From Mimachlamys varia (taxonomy: Eukaryota > Mollusca > Bivalvia > Pectinida > Pectinidae), in the NCBI GenBank assembly GCA_947623455.1, contig OX392536.1:13697282-13761281 (forward strand): a stretch of 64,000 nt of DNA, written 5' to 3'. The notes beneath the pieces are model-generated. The model was not told the origin of the DNA and ran no database searches. It was given only the letters and a program-made list of their open reading frames with translations. Position 1 is the stretch's first letter. Every line of letters starts with the position of its first letter. Below are positions 59,901 through 64,000 of the stretch, piece after piece. The position numbers and the translations under genes are program-made.

Positions 59901-62900
59901 TCCTCAGTACATGAAGTTGTCTTCCCCTTGTTTGATATTTCCTCAGTACATGAAGTTGTCTTCCTCTTGTTTGATATTTCCTCAGTATCTGATGTTGTCT
60001 TCCCTTTGTTTGATATTTCCTCAGTACATGAAGTTGTCTTCCCCTTGTTTGATATTTCCTCAGTATCTGATGTTGTCTTCACCTTGTTTGATATTTCCTC
60101 AGTATCTGATGTTGTCTTCCCCTTGTTTGATATTTCCTCAGTACATGAAGTTGTCTTCCCTTTGTTTGATATTTCCTCAGTATCTGAAGTTGTCTTTTCC
60201 TTGTTTGATATTTCCTCAGTATCTGAAATTGTCTTTTCCTTGTTTGATATTTCCTCAGTATCTGATGTTTTCTTTTCCTTGTTTGATATTTCCTCAGTAT
60301 CTGATATTGTCTTTTCCTTGTTTGATATTTCCTCAGTACATGAAGATGTCTTCCCCTTGTTTGATATTTCCTCAGTACATGATGTTGTCTTTCCCTTGTT
60401 AGATATTTCCTCCGTATCTGATTCTGTCTTCCCCTTGTTTGATATTTCCTCAGAACCTGAAGTTGTCTTTTCCTTGTTTGATATTTCCTCAGTACATGGT
60501 GTTGTCTTCCCCTTGTTTGATATTTCCTCAGTACCTGAATTTGTCTTTTCCATGTTTGATATTTCCTCAGTACATGATGTTGTCTTCCCATTGTTTGATA
60601 TTTCCTCAGTACATGATGTTGTCTTCCACTTGTTTGATATTTCCTCAGTATCTGAAGTTGTCTTTTCCTTGTTTGATATTTCCTCAGTACCTGAAGTTGT
60701 CTTTTCCTTGTTTTATATTTCCTCATTATCTGATGGTGTTTTTTCCTTGTTTGATATTTCCTCAATATCTGATGGTGTCCTCCCCTTGTTTGATATTTCC
60801 TCAATATCTGATGGTGTCCTCCCCTTGTTTGATATTTCCTCAGTATCTGATGTTGTCTTTTCCTTGTTTGATATTTCCTCAGTATCTGATGGTGTCCTCC
60901 CCTTGTTTGATATTTCCTCAATATCTGATGGTGTCCTCCCCTTGTTTGATATTTCCTCAGTATCTGATGTTGTCTTTTCCTTGTGTGATATTTCCTCAGT
61001 ATCTGATGGTGTCCTCCCCTTGTTTGATATTTCCTCAGTATCTGATGTTGTCTTTTCCTTGTTTGATATTTCCTCAGTACCTGATGGTGTCTTCCCCTTG
61101 TTTGATATTTCCTAATTATATGATGTTGTCTTCCCTTTGTTTGTTATTTCCTCAGAACCTGAAGTTGTCTTTTCCTTGTTTGATATTTCCTAATTACATG
61201 ATGTTGTCTTCCCTTTGTTTGATATTTCCTCAGTATCTCATGTTGTCTTTCCCTTGTTTGATATTTCCTCAGAACCTGAAGTTGTCTTTTCCTTGTTTGA
61301 TATTTCCTAATTACATGATGTTGTCTTCCCTTTGTTTGATATTTCCTCAGAACCTGAAGTTGTCTTTTCCTTGTTTGATATTTCCTAATTACATGATGTT
61401 GTCTTTCCCTTGTTTGATATTTCCTCAGTACATGAAGTTGTCTTCCCCTTGTTTGATATTTCCTCAGTATCTGATGTTGTCTTCCCATTGTTTGATATTT
61501 CCTCTGTACATGAAGTTGTCTTTTCCTTGTTTGATATTTCCTCAGTATCTGATGTTGTCTTTTCCTTGTTTGATATTTTCTCAGTACATGGTGTTGTCTT
61601 TTCCTAGTTCGATATTTCCTCAGTATCTGATTCTGTCTTCCCCTTGTTTGATATTTCCTCAGAACCTGAAGTTGTCTTTTCCTTGTTTGATATTTCCTCA
61701 GTACATGATGTTGTCTTTTCCTTGTTTGATATTTCCTCAGTACATGATGTTGTCTTTTCCTTGTTTGATATTTCCTCAGTATCTGAAGGTGTCTTCCCCT
61801 TGTTTGATATTTCCTCAGTATCTGAAGTTGTCTTTTCCTTGTTTGATATTTCCTCAGTACCTTATGTTGTCTTTTCCTTGTTTGATATTTCCGCATTACC
61901 TGATGTTGTTTTCCCCTTGTTTTATATTTCCTCACCTCACGGTGTTGTCTTTTCCTTGTGTGATATTTCCTCAGTATATGATGTTGTCTTCCCCTTGTTA
62001 GATATTTCCTCAGAACCTGAAGTTGTCTTTTCCTTGTTTGATATTTCCTCAGTACATGGTGTTGTCTTCCCCTTGTTTGATATTTCCTCAGTATCTGATT
62101 CTGTCTTCCCCTTGTTTGATATTTCCTCAGAACCTGAAGTTGTCTTTTCCTTGTTTGATATTTCCTCAGTACATGGTGTTGTCTTCCCCTTGTTTGATAT
62201 TTCCTCAGTACCTGAATTTGTCTTTTCCTTGTTTGACTTTTCCTCAGTACATGATGTTGTCTTCCCATTGTTTGATATTTCCTCAGTACATGATGTTGTC
62301 TTCCACTTGTTTGATATTTCATCAGAACCTGAAGTTGTCTTTTCCTTGTTTGATATTTCCTCAGTACATGGTGTTGTCTTCCCCTTGTTTGATATTTCCT
62401 CATTACCTGAATTTGTCTTCCCCTTGTTTGATATTTCCTCAGTATCTGAAGTTGTCTTTTCCTTGTTTGATATTTCCTCAGTATCTGAAGTTGTCTTTTC
62501 CTTGTTTGATATTTCCTCAGTATCTGAAGTTGTCTTTTCCTTGTTTGATATTTCCTCAGTAGCTGATGTTGTCTTTTCCTTGTTTGATATTTCCTCAGTA
62601 TCTGATGTTGTCTTTTCCTTGTTTGATATTTCCTCAGTACATGAAGATGTCTTCCCCTTGTTTGATATTTCCTCAGTACATGATGTTGTCTTTCCCTTGT
62701 TAGATATTTCCTCAGTACATGATGTTGTCTTTTAATTGTTTGATATTTCCTCCGTATCTGATTCTGTCTTCCCCTTGTTTGATATTTCCCCAGAACCTGA
62801 AGTTGTCTTTTCCTTGTTTGATATTTCCTCAGTACATGGTGTTGTCTTCCCCTTGTTTGATATTTCCTCAGTACCTGAATTTGTCTTTTCCTTGTTTGAT

Positions 62901-64000
62901 ATTTCCTCAGTACATGATGTTGTCTTCCCATTGTTTGATATTTCCTCAGTACATGATGTTGTCTTCCACTTGTTTGATATTTCCTCAGTATCTGAAGTTG
63001 TCTTTTCCTTGTTTGATATTTCCTCAGTACCTGAAGTTGTCTTTTCCTTGTTTTATATTTCCTCATTATCTGATGGTGTTTTTTCCTTGTTTGATATTTC
63101 CTCAATATCTGATGGTGTCCTCCCCTTGTTTGATATTTCCTCAATATCTGATGGTGTCCTCCCCTTGTTTGATATTTCCTCAGTATCTGATGTTGTCTTT
63201 TCCTTGTTTGATATTTCCTCAGTATCTGATGGTGTCCTCCCCTTGTTTGATATTTCCTCAGTATCTGATGTTGTCTTTTCCTTGTTTGATATTTCCTCAG
63301 TACCTAATGGTGTCTTCCCCTTGTTTGATATTTCCTTAGTACCTGATGGTGTCTTCCCCTTGTTAGATATTTCCTCAGTATCTGATGTTGTCTTTTCCTT
63401 GTTTGATATTTCCTCATTATCTGATGTTGTCTTCCCCTTGTTTGATATTTCCTCAGTACCTGAAGTTGTCTTCCCCTTGTTTGATATTTCCTCAGTATCT
63501 CATGTTGTCTTTCCCTTGTTTGATATTTCCTCAGAACCTGAAGTTGTCTTTTCCTTGTTTGATATTTCCTCAGAACCTGAAGTTGTCTTTTCCTTGTTTG
63601 ATATTTCCTAATTACATGATGTTGTCTTCCCTTTGTTTGTTATTTCCTCAGAACCTGAAGTTGTCTTTTCCTTGTTTGATATTTCCTAATTACATGATGT
63701 TGTCTTCCCTTTGTTTGATATTTCCTCAGTATCTCATGTTGTCTTTCCCTTGTTTGATATTTCCTCAGAACCTGAAGTTGTCTTTTCCTTGTTTGATATT
63801 TCCTAATTACATGATGTTGTCTTCCCTTTGTTTGATATTTCCTCAGAACCTGAAGTTGTCTTTTCCTTGTTTGATATTTCCTAATTACATGATGTTGTCT
63901 TCCCTTTGTTTGATATTTCCTCAGTACATGAAGTTGTCTTCCCCTTGTTTGAAATTTCCTCAGTACATGAAGTTGTCTTCCCCTTGTTTGATATTTCCTC
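53925..64000. repeat. Over 10 kb of 39-bp satellite, continuing past the window edge
   Basis: The unit is 39 bp: 'tttgatatttcctcagtaca' then 'tgatgttgtcttttccttg', in about 258 copies. Because 39 is divisible by three, several frames on both strands stay open for hundreds of codons (for example plus 13-residue repeats FDISSVSDVVFSL and FPQYLMLSFPCLI; minus LRKYQTRKRQHQI). Breaks come from 'tcctaa' variants. Higher-order structure is strong: a marker starting 'cctcattatctgatgttgtc' with 'ccccttg' after it lies at 54481, 59161 and 63412 (offsets 4,680 and 4,251 bp, that is 120 and 109 units). A block of 1,170 bp (30 units) is tandemly repeated at about 57086-59118. Another block recurs from 56524 to 62023 (5,499 bp, 141 units). 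No gene is supported. Confidence 0.97.

Noticed and set aside
53680..63611. Very long plus and minus frames in the 39-bp array (up to 1,136 codons)
   Set aside because: The period is a multiple of three, so several frames on both strands stay open together. No domain, signal or splice structure supports a protein.

Overview
The window looks like non-genic nuclear DNA of an animal, most likely a marine invertebrate and plausibly a bivalve or other mollusc. The signs are an AT-rich background, tRNA-derived SINEs with internal Pol III boxes, a decayed LINE end, terminal-inverted-repeat elements, and no bacterial gene organisation. The taxon is an inference; no host gene I recognise is present. 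There is no convincing complete protein-coding gene. The long open frames lie inside short-period tandem arrays and are by-products of repeat period and base composition.

About 44 kb of the 64 kb (roughly 70%) is tandem repeat, in ten arrays whose units look unrelated: 22/34 bp (694-1110), 32 bp (2035-12201), 40 bp (17993-20424), 33 bp (20479-23690), 42 bp with an 18-bp subrepeat (25088-31304), 24 bp with a 95-bp higher-order unit (32046-34055), a purine-rich 32 bp (34392-41645), 39 bp (50356-50621), an A-rich 32 bp (50880-53453), and 39 bp (53925 to the right edge, still continuing). Several have higher-order structure. The clearest is an apparently identical 2,360-bp tandem duplication at 26209-30939.

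The spacers hold dispersed elements: three related SINEs (1759-2014 with a 12-bp target-site duplication, 14401-14640, and 17282-17505 lacking both promoter boxes); a LINE 3' fragment with a zinc-binding motif on the minus strand (16179-17037); a 5S-rRNA-like fragment (12419-12446); two TTAA-bounded inverted-repeat elements (14784-15179 and 47215-48819); a MITE-like element (24191-24423); perfect or near-perfect palindromes; and a diverged repeat present twice (34075-34372 and 49590-49835).

The most unusual stretch is 42304-46852. It starts with four copies of a roughly 0.5-kb unit, each combining a long hairpin with two CRE-type TGACGTCA palindromes at a fixed 27-bp spacing. Directly after comes a 2.5-kb foldback element whose two arms are built from nested tandem repeats in opposite orientation. 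Two short ATG-to-GTAAG stretches (13007-13053 and 48258-48352) look like possible first exons and are reported only as weak candidates.
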